From NCBI GenBank assembly GCA_033063855.1, contig CP093831.1, positions 27,466,001 through 27,530,000 of the forward strand: 64,000 nucleotides of DNA, read 5' to 3'. The translations under genes were made by a program, and so were the position numbers. Shown here piece by piece: positions 11,692 through 22,288 of this stretch. The notes under the pieces were generated by a model, which had not been told where the DNA came from, did no database searches, and saw nothing but the letters and a program-made list of their open reading frames with translations. The first letter of the stretch is position 1. Every line of letters starts with the position of its first letter. Origin of the DNA: Smittia aterrima (taxonomy: Eukaryota; Arthropoda; Insecta; Diptera; Chironomidae).

Positions 11692-14270
11692 ATGAATTAC
11701 AGTGTAAAAGAACTGAAAACAGCTCTAGAAGCTGTCAGAAGTGGTGAAATGACATTGATTCAATCATCTCGTAAGTTCAAAATCCCTGTGCGAATATTGA
11801 AAGACAAAATTAAAGGACAAACAGGAAAAAAATATTTCGCAAATTATACTGAGAAGGATATGCAAGCTGCAATCGATGAAGTCGCTTCTAATAAAACTAG
11901 TTTCGGTAGAGCAGCTCGAAAGTATGGCGTTCCTAAGCAAACTCTTTTTCACCGCTTCAAAGGAATTAGCACAGCGCAACATGGAAGAATTCAAAACATT
12001 TCAGAAGAAGCTGAAAAGAAAATTGTGGAAGTGGCTGCAATTTCACGCTAAAAAAGGCGATCCACGAACACGTAAACAACTAATGGAAACTGCTGAAGAA
12101 TATGCATCGACTTATGAGTCTTGCCAGCCTTTTAAAAATGGCTCTCCGTCTGACGGTTGGGTCAAGGGATTCTTAAATCGCAACCCGAATGCGTCAATCA
12201 AAACTTCATCAAGAGATTCAGCGAACATAACTCTTCAAAGCAACTGTAGACTCTGTCTTGAGTTGCTGGATAATGAAACAGAAGGAAAATCAGTGGAAGG
12301 AAATCTCGAAATGAAAATAAACGAAATTTTTCCTTCGAATGTAAGCAAACATAAACAAAAACTTGATTTACTCTAACACAATTTTACTCTTTAAGGTTCT
12401 CCGATCGCCGACAGCTTCAACGAGTTCTCTCTGCATTTCCTGCTACGCTCAAGTTAATGACTTTTATCACTTCAGATCAACGATCATCAAAAAGCACTCG
12501 AACCGCGAACAATTTGAACTTTGCGAGATTAAAATGGAACAAATCGACTTTAATCCTGTCGTCAACATTTTGGCGATTAAAGAAGAAGATTTAGGAAATT
12601 ACGAATTTAATGCTGATGACTGGAACAATGAAGCTGATGCAGAAATCAACATTGAATGTGATCAAAGAGAATTGGATATTCCTCAATCGATTTCGACAAC
12701 GCTTGGATGGAAATTGAAAAAGGAGAGTTAAAAATTCCTCAATCGGAAAACGTTCTTGACAACGCTTCGATAGGATCGGATCAAGGAGAATCAATAATTC
12801 CTAAGTCGGAAAATGATTTCGAGCAAGTTTTAGAAGAAGTTAGAAAAGGAGAATTGCAAATTAATCAACTAGAAAATAATCTTGAGAAAGCTTTAAAGGA
12901 AATTGACAAAGGATCTTCCATCACCGACGCAGCTTTAAAGTTCAAAATTTCGGAATCACATTTGAAGGATTTTGGCGACAGATCGGTTTCTCCTCAAGAA
13001 TTTGATCGGAAAATTGCAAATTGGATCATAACTTCTGGCGAATTGTGTGATCCAAAGACGAAACAAAATGTTCTCGATGCTGCAACTCATTTATCCAAAC
13101 TCAACTCGTCCACGATGTCTCATGAATTCAACGACAATTGGTTCCGAAGTTTTCTAAAGAGAAATCCTGATGTGCTACTGCCAAAAGTATTGAGATTAGA
13201 ATCAAATGCCGCTGCTGACTTGCCTTCAGATAATTCAGACAACGAAACTAGTTGGATTAAGAAACTAGGTAAAAGAAAAAAATCGTTCAGCGAGAAAACG
13301 ATGAAACTTGCATTGGAGGAAGTTGAAAACGGAGGCAAACTCTACGCGACCGCACAGAAATACAAAATTGCTTCAAGTACTTTGCAAGGCAGATTGAAAA
13401 ACGGTGGCTTCAAATATAAATCTAGACAACCACTAATTCCTTTCGCATTAGAGCCGAGACTTGCTGAGTGGATCGTTGCTTGTAATGAATTAGGTGAAAC
13501 GAAGAAACATTCAAATATTTGTGAGATTGCTTCGCATCTTATAAAACTTCAGAAACGAAATAATAATCACGTAATAGTTAAAAATTGGGTTGATAGCTTC
13601 TTAAGAAGACATCCGGAGACTTTAATTGAACCTGCAAAGTAAGTCATTCATTCAAAAAAAATATTCATTCTAACTTTTCCATATTTGCAGATCAAAGTTT
13701 GAGTGCGACATGTGTGGACAACAATACCTGAATAAGTTTAGTTTGAAGAATCACTTCCCCGACTTTCATTTCAATACGAAAAATGGATTTAAATGCAAAA
13801 TCTGTGAGAAAACATTGTGCTCAGTCAATAGTCTTAAAACTCATGCACTAGAGCAACATCCAACGCCTGGAAGATCAAAGAATTTTGTTTGTTATGTTTG
13901 CGGAATGGGTTTCTACACAAAGGTCAGTTTGGATGCTCACGCAGTGATCCACAAGGAGAAGAAATTTTATTGTGATTTCGAAGGATGCAACAGGAAATTT
14001 TTAAGATCTACAGAGCTCGAGAAACACAAACGCAATGATCACTACGGAATAAAAGATTTCAAGTGTCAATTTCCTGGTTGTAACAAAGGTTACAGCAACA
14101 ACCCAAGACTGAGACGACATCACAAGGAGACACACGATGAGAAACCGAAATGTCCAGTGAACAACTGCAACTTCCATATTGGTCGCGCTGCTTACATGAG
14201 ACGTCATCTAAAGAAGCATACAGATATTGATTTTCAAGAGCTGCAGGAATATTTATTGATTTTTAAATAA
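11692..14270 (+). pseudogene. Array gene 6: psq x2 / CENP-B / ZAD / C2H2 copy with two frameshifts
   Basis: The exon-like segments are 11692-12340, 12396-13638 and 13691-14270. The first codes for two psq-type HTH motifs and a CENP-B-like HTH as in gene 7, but an extra A at 12029-12030 (GTGGAAGTGG against GTGGAGTGG) shifts the frame and brings a stop within nine codons. In exon 2, seven bases present in gene 8 (ACCAAAC) are missing at the 12688/12689 junction, causing a second shift and a stop near 12731. The two shifts add up to a multiple of three, but stops between them prevent one continuous product. The rest of exon 2 (open from ATG 12707) and the finger exon remain intact, so the decay is recent or a shortened product survives. 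The single-base change could be a sequence error; the seven-base loss is less likely to be. Confidence 0.75.
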
Positions 14271-14417
14271 AGATTTCGTGTCGTTGAATTTAGAAAATAT
14301 AGTTTTTCATCAAAAATCCCAACGGTCAATTTGAATCTGCTAGAAAAAAATAATTTCTATAGCAAAAAAATCAAAACAAACAAAATAAATAAATAAAATC
14401 CGGAAATAGGAAAAATC
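14271..14417 (+). promoter_or_regulatory. Array spacer between genes 6 and 7
   Basis: The gene 6 stop overlaps AAATAAAG, a likely poly(A) signal. AACGGTC, CTGCTAGAAA, TTCTATAGC and the CAAAACAAACAAA leader follow in order, then an extra AAATAAATAAA stretch before the gene 7 ATG. It is the same arrangement as in the other spacers. Confidence 0.45.
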
Positions 14418-16989
14418 ATGAATTACAGTGTAAAAGAACTGAAAACAGCTCTAGAAGCTGTCAGAAGTGGTGAAATGACATTGATTCAATCATCTCGTAA
14501 GTTCAAAATCCCTGTGCGAATATTGAAAGACAAAATAAAAGGACAAACAGGAAAAAAATATTTCGCAAATTATACTGAGAAGGATATGCAAGCTGCAATC
14601 GATGAAGTCGCTTCTAATAAAACTAGTTTCGGTAGAGCAGCTCGAAAGTATGGCGTTCCTAAGCAAACTCTTTTTCACCGCTTCAAAGGAATTAGCACAG
14701 CGCAACATGGAAGAATTCAAAACATTTCAGAAGAAGCTGAAAAGAAAATTGTGGAGTGGCTGCAATTTCACGCTAAAAAAGGCGATCCACGAACACGTAA
14801 ACAACTAATGGAAACTGCTGAAGAATATGCATCGACTTATGAGTCTTGCCAGCCTTTTAAAAATGGCTCTCCGTCTGAAGGTTGGGTCAAGGGATTCTTA
14901 AATCGCAACCCGAATGCGTCAATCAAAACTTCATCAAGAGATTCAGCGAACATAACTCCTCAAAATAGCTGCAGGCTCTGTCTGGAGTTGTTTGAGAATG
15001 TAACAGAGAGAAAATCAGTAAGAGAAGATCTCGAGAAGAAAATAAACGAAATTTTCCCTTCGAATGTAAGTAAACATTAAACTAAATCTTAATTTCTTCA
15101 ATTAAAATCTTTATTTTCAAGGTTCTCCGATTGCCAACAGCTTCAACAAATTCTCTTTGCATTTCCTGCTACGCCCAAGTAAATGACTTTCACCACTTCA
15201 GATCAACGATCATCAGAAAGCACTCGAACTGCGAACAATTTGAAATTTGCGAGATTAAAATGGAACAAATCGATTTCAATCCTGTCGTCAACATTTTGGC
15301 GATTAAAGAAGAAGATTTAGGAGATTACGAATGGAACGCTGATGACTGGAACAATGAAGCTGATGCAGAAACCAACACTGAATGTGATCAAAGAGAAGTA
15401 GAAATTCCTCAACTGCCAAACAATTCTGATAACGCTTCGATAGGATCTGATCACGAAGAATCAATAATTCCTCAGTCGGAAAATGATTTCGAGGAAGTTT
15501 TAGAAGAAATTAAAAAAGGAAAATTGCAAATTAATCAACTAGAAAATAATCTTGACAAAGCTTTGAAAGAAATTGACAAAGGATCTTCGATCACTGACGC
15601 AGCTTTAAAGTTCAACATTTCGGAATCACATTTGAAGGATTTTGCCGACAGATCAACTTCTCCTCAAGAATTTGATCGGAAAATTGCAAATTGGATCATA
15701 ACTTCTGGCGAAATGTGCGATCCAAAGACGAAACAAAATGTTCTCGATGCTGCAACTCATTTATACAAACTCGACACGTCCACGATCTCAAATGAATTCA
15801 ATGACAATTGGTTCAGAAGTTTTCTAAAGAGAAATCCTGATGTGTTACTTCCAAATGTATTGATACTAGAATCAAATGCTGATGATACAACTGAGGATCT
15901 TCCAGACGATAAAGCTGCCGAAAATTCGCAGAAAGAATATGATTGGATCAAGAAGCAAGCTGCGAACGCTGGAAATAAATCATATACCGAGGAAACATTG
16001 AAACTTGCTCTGGAGGAAATGAAAAATGGAGCCACTGCCTATAAGATTGAAAAGAAATACAAAATTGGCAGAAGTACTTTGATTCGCAGACTAAAATCTG
16101 GTAGCAAAGGAAGAAAGTTTGGCCAGCCACTTATTTCTCACGCATTGGAGATGAGACTTGCCGATTGGATCGTTGCTTGTAATGAATTGGGCGACACGAA
16201 GAATCATTCCAACATTTGTGAGATTGTTTCGCATTTTATGAAAGTTCAGAAACGAAAGCACTGTCCCGCAAGTGTCAACATTTGGGTTGATCGCTTCTTA
16301 AGGCGACATCCTGAGACGTTAATTGAACCTTCGAAGTAAGTCATTCAAAGAACAAAATATTCTATTTCTAACTTTATTTTTTTTAAAGGGAGTTAGAAAA
16401 GTTTCAGTGCGATGTGTGTGGATACCAATACTCGAATAAGTTTGTTGTAAGAAATCACATCCTCGCTGTTCATGCCAAGAAGAAAAAGTTCAAATGCAAA
16501 ATCTGTGAGAAAACATTTAGAACAATCAATTGTCTTAAAAATCATGTTCTTGAACAACATCCTGCGCCTGAAAGTACAAAGAACTTTGTTTGTGAAGTTT
16601 GCGCAAAAAGCTTCTACACAAAAAAATTTCTTAATTCTCATTCTAAGCATCACAAGGAGAAAAAAATTCATTGCGATTTTGAAGGATGCAACAAAACATT
16701 TTTGAGACCAACAGAGCTCGCGAAGCACAAGCGCAAAGATCACTACGGAATAAAAGATTTCAAATGTGGTTTTCCTGGCTGCGACAAAGCTTACAGCACC
16801 AAAGCAGTACTGCAGCGACATCAAAATGACACGCACAAGGAACCATCAAAATGCCCAATCAACGATTGCAGTTTTCGTGTTGGTCGCGCTGCTTACATGA
16901 GAAATCATTTGAAGAGACACACAGATATTGATGATCAAGAGCTGCAGGAATATTTATTGATTGTAAAGAAAATGAAATTGGGTAATTGA
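14418..16989 (+). CDS. Array gene 7: psq x2 / CENP-B / ZAD / pogo-type HTH / C2H2 protein
   Basis: Exons 14418-15065, 15122-16335 and 16389-16989 give an 820-residue protein, the longest of the array. Exon 1 (216 codons) starts with two psq-type HTH motifs (about 3-42 and 50-92), each with the A(A/S)RKF/Y-x2-P-x4-L pattern, then a CENP-B-like HTH (about 98-170, ending GFLNRNP). The ZAD follows, with Cys185, Cys188, Cys229 and Cys232. Exon 2 adds two more psq plus CENP-B-like pairs and exon 3 six C2H2 fingers. The first 500 or so bases of exon 1 are almost identical to gene 6. The acceptor before exon 3 is AAAG rather than the usual CAG, but phase and alignment to the paralogues support it. 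Confidence 0.8.
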
Positions 16990-17086
16990 AATCTTGAAAA
17001 TTTCAACGGTTATTTTGAAATTGCTAGAAAGAAGAAATAAATTTTATAGCAAAAAAATCAAAACAAACAAAATTCAAAAAGTGAAA
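16990..17086 (+). promoter_or_regulatory. Array spacer between genes 7 and 8
   Basis: At 97 nt this is the tightest spacer. It has AACGGTT, TTGCTAGAAA, TTTTATAGC and the CAAAACAAACAAA leader. The only AATAAA (17036-17041) sits directly before the TATA-like box, so the 3' end of gene 7 and the promoter of gene 8 must overlap if both are separate transcription units. Confidence 0.45.
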
Positions 17087-19531
17087 ATGACTGGAAGACG
17101 AAAGATCATGAATTACAGTTTAAAACAAATGACAGACGCTTTAGAAGCTATCAGAAGTGGTGAAATGTCTTGTTATAAAGCAGCTCGTAAATTTAAAATC
17201 CCCGAGCAAACACTGAACTCTAAAATAAAAGGCAATAGCCCAAATAAGATTGGAGGGCAAACGAGATTGAGTGAAGCAGAAGAGAATGAAATCGTCAAAT
17301 GGATTAGTGATCGCGCGAAAAAAGGAAAGCCAACAAAGAAAATCGAAGTATTGAAAGCTGCGACAGAAATGCTTAGACAAAAGATTGGAAAAAATGAAAA
17401 ACCAGTTTCATACAATTGGTACACAGGATTTTTAAAGCGGCACTCAATGTTACGACAAGAAATAAAAATAAAATCATCCAGGGAAAGTAATAAATATCAG
17501 AAGGAAGGCTCAGACAATCCTCAAAGCAGTTGCAGACTCTGCCTTGAGCTTATCGCAAGTGAAACAGAAAAGAAATTAGTGAAAGAAGATCTCGAGATGA
17601 AAATAAATGAAATTTTCCCTTCGAATGTAAGCAAACATTAACTAAATCTTAATTTCTTCAATTAAATTTTTCATCTTTAAGGTTCTCCGATCGCCAACAG
17701 CTTCAACAAATTCTCTCTGCAGTTCCTGCTATTTCCAAGTAAACGATTTCCATCACTTCAGATCAACGATCATCAGAAAACATGAAAGTTCTTTGAACTG
17801 CGAACAATTTGAACTTTGCGAGATTAAAATGGAACAAATCGATTTCAATCCTGTCGTCAACATTTTGGCAATTAAAGAAGAAGATTTAGGAGATTACGAA
17901 TGGAATGCTGATGACTGGAACAATGAAGAAAATACAGACAACAACACTGAATGTGATCAACGAGAATTAGAAATTCCTCAATCACCAAACGATTTCGACA
18001 ACGCTTGGATGGAAATTGAAAAAGGAGAGTTAGAAAGTCCTCAATCGGAAAAGGTTTTCGAGGAAGTTTTGGAAGAAATCGAAACATCACAATTGGAAAT
18101 TCCTCAATTGCGAAACGTTCTTGACAAATTTTTGCGAGCAATCGACAAGGGATCTTCCATCACCGACGCAGCTTTAAAGTTTAGAATTTCGGAATCACAT
18201 TTGAAGGATTTTGGCGACAGTTCGGCTCCTCATGAATTTGATCGAAAAATTGCAAATTGGATCATAACTTCTGGTGAATTGTGTGATCCAAAGACGAAAC
18301 AAAATGTTCTCGACGCTGCAACTCATTTATCCAAACTCGACTCGTCCACGATCTCTCATGAATTCAATGACAGTTGGTTCCGAAGTTTTCTAAAGAGAAA
18401 TCCTGATGTGCTTCTGCCAAAAGTCTTGATATTAGAATCAAACGCCGAAACTGATATTTATCCTGACGAAATGCTTTCAGATAATTCAGACAATGAAATT
18501 GATTGGATTAGGAAACAATCCCGAAATGCAGAAAAAAGAGATTTATACGACAAAACGATGAAACTTGCATTGGAGGAAGTCAAAAACGGAGCCGCTGTCA
18601 TCCCGACTGCTAATAAATACAAAATTTCTAACTCCACTCTCTACAACAGAATAAGAAACGGTCGCAAAATCAAACAAAAGTCGAAACAGCCTCAAATTTC
18701 TCGCTTATTGGAGATGAGATTTGTCGATTGGATAATTCTTTGTAATGAATTGGGTGACACGAAAAATCATTCCGACATTTGCAGAATTGTTAAGCATTTT
18801 CTAAAAATTCGAAAACGAAATATCCAACACGCAAAAGTTGCAGAATCGGTTGATCGCTTCTTAAGACGACATCCTGAGACTTTAATTGAACCTTCGAAGT
18901 AAGTCATTCAAATAACAAAATGTTTAGTTTCTAACTTTTTTTTATTTTCAGAACAAAGTTTGAGTGCGACATGTGTGGACTGCAATACTTGAGCAAGTAC
19001 ACTTTAAAAAATCACTTCCACGATATTCATTTTCAAACGAAGATTCAATTCAATTGCAAAGACTGTGAGAAAACATTTAGAACAATGAATGGTCTTAAAC
19101 AACATGCACTGGAGCTACACCCAACGCCTGGAAGTTCAAAGAATTTTGTTTGTGATGTTTGTGGAAAAGGATTCTACGTAAAAGAAAATCTTTATGATCA
19201 TGCGAAGTTTCACAAGGAGAGGAAATTTATTTGCGATTTTGAAGAATGCAACAGGAAGTTTTTAAGATCACTAGAACTCGAGAAACACAAACGCAATTAT
19301 CACTTCGGAATAAAAGATTTCAAATGCGATTTTCCTGGTTGCGGGAAAACTTACATCAACGACCCAAGACTGAGACGACATAAACGAGAGACACACGATG
19401 AGAAACCGAAATGTCCAGTCAACAACTGCAGTTTCTATATTGGGCGACCTGGGAACATGAGAAATCACTTGAAGAGACACAAGGATATTAGTTTTCAAGA
19501 GCTGCAGGAATTCTTGTTACTTTTTAAATAA
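17087..19531 (+). CDS. Array gene 8: psq / CENP-B / ZAD / pogo-type HTH / C2H2 protein
   Basis: Exons 17087-17626, 17682-18898 and 18952-19531 give a 778-residue protein. Exon 1 has one psq-type HTH (about residues 8-48) and one CENP-B-type HTH (about 55-120, ending WYTGFLKRHS). The ZAD cysteines are Cys149, Cys152, Cys193 and Cys196. Two more psq plus CENP-B-like pairs lie in exon 2, six C2H2 fingers in exon 3, and the protein ends LFK. The ATG at 17087 is the first in frame; genes 6 and 7 start at the site matching 17108, which is an alternative. The stop overlaps an AATAAA at 19530-19535. This exon 1 shows what the full psq plus CENP-B unit looks like; genes 1-3 keep only its second half. 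Confidence 0.8.
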
Positions 19532-19611
19532 TAAAATTTACTCAAGTTTTCTTGGATTTATTTTAGAAAAATTATTGAAAAACTTTATTTTATTTGCAAT
19601 CAGAAAAAAAT
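19532..19611. terminator. Convergent 3' ends of array gene 8 and the F-box-like gene
   Basis: Only 80 nt separate the two facing stop codons. AATAAA occurs on the plus strand at the gene 8 stop, and on the minus strand as TTTATT near 19583-19590. The 3' UTRs probably overlap on opposite strands. Confidence 0.5.
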
Positions 19612-21003
19612 TTAATCAAAACTATCGACAAGACATTTATCGTTTTCGTTAATCAATAATATCTTCAAATCTTCTTCCTCAACACCATTCAAGCAGACAA
19701 CTTTCAGTTCTTCAAATTTTATCTTAATTTCTAATAAAACTTGAAAGATTTCTTTATTAATTTCGTAGAAGTGAAGACTTTTAACGTTTGGCATTGACAT
19801 CAACATAAACTTAAGGCTGACAGGGTCAACTAAATATCTCCTGTTCCGTCTATTTATCAACCTGAGAGGACTAACTAAATATCTCACTTTCAGATGAGTG
19901 ATTGTGTTAGATAATTTATTTGGCACATCGTCGTTCGAGTTAACTTTAAAATCCTTGAGTGCCAGAGTCCTAAGTTTGGTGAGTTTCAAGATATCCGGGA
20001 ATATTTCTTCGCAATGTGGAACATCTAACGACAAACTTTCGAGATCGCTTTGAGATTTAAGGAAGTCCCGAAAATGTACTTGTATGTCGTCACAAGTATA
20101 TCCGGAATGAAAAACTAAGTTCTTGAGCTTGAAGTTAAATCGCTTCCAAGAATCACATCTAAAAATTGAGTCCATGAATGTTTTAAGCGACAGACTTGTG
20201 AGCTTGTCGGAGTTTTCAAGCATTTTCATTAAAGCACTGCCATAGTGAATACTAAAATAAGCTTCATACTCAAACTTTTCAAGAGCCGCAGAGTTTACAA
20301 AAAATTTGTAATAAACATCGCTCACAGGACCAAGCAAATGTTCAAAAAAGTGCATTTTCAAATGTTTTAATTTTAAGAAAGCTAAAGCATCGAAAGATTC
20401 AAAGTTAAAAGTTGAATCTTTATCAAATGGAAATGCGGAAGGTTTAGTGTTAATAACAGAAAAGCTTTCAATTGATGATTCGATTGATGAGAGAAAATTC
20501 ACTAAATCGAGTTTTCTTTTGAAATATGTTTCGTTGATTAAAACGTTTTTCCAGTCGCGAGCTTTACTGAGAAAGAAATCAAGCTCCGAAGTGGAAATGT
20601 AGCCAAATTCGTTGAAGCCATTCCGTATTGGTTGAACGACGTTTCGTCGGACTTCAATGTTCTGATACAGCCTCGAACTATTTTTCAGCAAATCGTAATC
20701 TTTCTGAAGCAGCTCACCAATAAAAACAATTTTTATTTTCTCCATGAGATCTTTCGAAGCTGCGATGAAGTTGTAGCAAAATGGACTGGCTTCGGAAAAT
20801 TTTATCAAATCTCTTCCACTTAAAAGCTCTAGAAACATCTCCTGAAGGTGAGGAAAACGAAAGAAGAATGCCAAAGGATCCAAGTTGCTCGCAGCCACCT
20901 CAGACAATTTGATAATTTTCTTTTTAGTTTCTTCATTTGAAGCTTCTGCTTTTGTTTTCTGCGCTGGTTTGTTCTCTGCAACTTTTGCTGATCGTTTTTC
21001 CAT
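19612..21003 (-). CDS. F-box/leucine-rich-repeat-like protein
   Basis: This is a single uninterrupted reading frame of 463 residues on the minus strand, starting at the ATG at 21003-21001. A Lys/Glu/Ala-rich N-terminal tail (about 1-40) precedes a segment (about 42-90) with the F-box-like pattern of a short helix, LLSGRDLIKFSEASPFCYNF, and further helices. The rest carries spaced LxxLxL-type strands (KLKHLKMHF, KLTSLSLKTF, LESLSLDVP, LRTLALKDF) typical of irregular LRRs. If the F-box is real, the protein would act as substrate receptor of an SCF ubiquitin ligase. The F-box call is by pattern only and is weaker than the LRR call. A pyrimidine-rich tract ending in TTTTAG just upstream of the ATG suggests a 5' UTR intron. 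The gene converges on array gene 8. Confidence 0.6.
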   Translation of the reverse strand: MEKRSAKVAENKPAQKTKAEASNEETKKKIIKLSEVAASNLDPLAFFFRFPHLQEMFLELLSGRDLIKFSEASPFCYNFIAASKDLMEKIKIVFIGELLQKDYDLLKNSSRLYQNIEVRRNVVQPIRNGFNEFGYISTSELDFFLSKARDWKNVLINETYFKRKLDLVNFLSSIESSIESFSVINTKPSAFPFDKDSTFNFESFDALAFLKLKHLKMHFFEHLLGPVSDVYYKFFVNSAALEKFEYEAYFSIHYGSALMKMLENSDKLTSLSLKTFMDSIFRCDSWKRFNFKLKNLVFHSGYTCDDIQVHFRDFLKSQSDLESLSLDVPHCEEIFPDILKLTKLRTLALKDFKVNSNDDVPNKLSNTITHLKVRYLVSPLRLINRRNRRYLVDPVSLKFMLMSMPNVKSLHFYEINKEIFQVLLEIKIKFEELKVVCLNGVEEEDLKILLINENDKCLVDSFD

Positions 21004-22288
21004 TTGAGTTTTTATCTAAAATAAAAATAAAATTGAAAAAAACAAAAATATTTTCAAGAGAGCGAATGTTACCTTCTCGACTTTAGAAAACGAAATGAGT
21101 CGAATTGTCAGAATGATCTTTTTATTTTTACCTGAGTCCTAACAAGGAAAAGTTCAGTTTCGTGGCATTTCTTGATGTTTATGGTTTTCCAAGACTCTGA
21201 GCGAACAGAAAACTGAAACACAAAATTACTCGAACTCACCAAACTTTAATTATGGTCAAAATTCCATTTTCCAAATAAAAATCAAACTTTTTATTTATTT
21301 TCATTTTATTTTCAATCATTTTTTGAAAAGTTATCGAAATTACAAAATTTTCATATTTTTCCACGAAAACAAAATTTCTCTTCAGAGTCTTTCGTTCGGT
21401 CGTCAGCATTTCAACACAAGTCTCCGCTTTAATCCTAAACAATAATAACTGTCTTTCAAATATTTCGATTCGCTTTAGCCGCGAGAACTGATTTTTCCAT
21501 TCAATGCTTTAGAGTTTTCCTTGTCTCGCGTTTAATTTGTTTCCAACCACCAAAAGTAATTTAATTAAATTAGATAGATTCTTATCGCGTAAACAAACTC
21601 TTGAAAAAATCTTTACTCGCCTAAGTTGTCGCTGCTATCGGAATTGATCTCAATTACTTTTTATTTCTCTTGTAAAAAATGTTCATAAATCACTAATTAA
21701 CTCTTTAACATTGCACATTAAAACCCCGATATTGATTACAAAAAGATATTTCTTTAAATACTTTTGAAGCTGTTAAGCAAGATTTGAGAGGAGAATAATC
21801 TTTTGATAAGTAGATCGATTGAAATCAGAGAAAGGAGTTTTCTTATTTAATAGTTTGTTCTTATCACTAAGTTTTCGTTTTGAAGAAAAAATCTTCTTCT
21901 TCTTCTTCTGTGTGTGTGTGAGTGTAATTAAAAGATAATTTCTCTTTATTATTTAATGCGATTAATGATTAATATTGCAGTCATATTTCGAAACACATTC
22001 GATCGAGATTCTTATTTTGCTATTTTTTCATTTTCTTCGTCAAAAAGGAAAGAAACTTCTAATGGAAAAGGAGATTTCGAAAGTGAAAGAATATTACGGA
22101 GATCTAAACAATAATTCAGCCTTTTAAAGAATGATGTGGATGCTAACAAAATTAAACTTCTATTAAATGCAACAATCTCTTGTAAAGTGTTAACGTCATT
22201 AGCAAACATCAAGAAGACAAACGATAATAAATTATAATTCTAAGATTTCAGATTCTTGGAAGATCGGTTGATGAAGGTGGAAGCATTT
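21004..22288. other. Intergenic: 5' side of the F-box-like gene and 3' UTR side of ovo
   Basis: No coding region is supported here. The left part should hold the leader and promoter of the F-box-like gene, and the right part the 3' UTR of ovo. Minus-strand AATAAA candidates (TTTATT on plus) occur near 21945 and 21295. A small microsatellite lies at about 21892-21920, TCT repeats followed by TG repeats. Confidence 0.5.
21892..21920. repeat. TCT/TG microsatellite
   Basis: Six TCT units run into about six TG units. It is a simple repeat, probably within or near the ovo 3' UTR, with no evident function. Confidence 0.7.

Noticed and set aside
155..19531. One polycistronic operon for the array
   Set aside because: Poly(A) signals follow most stops and a promoter-like block precedes each start. 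Separate transcription units are simpler, though not proven.
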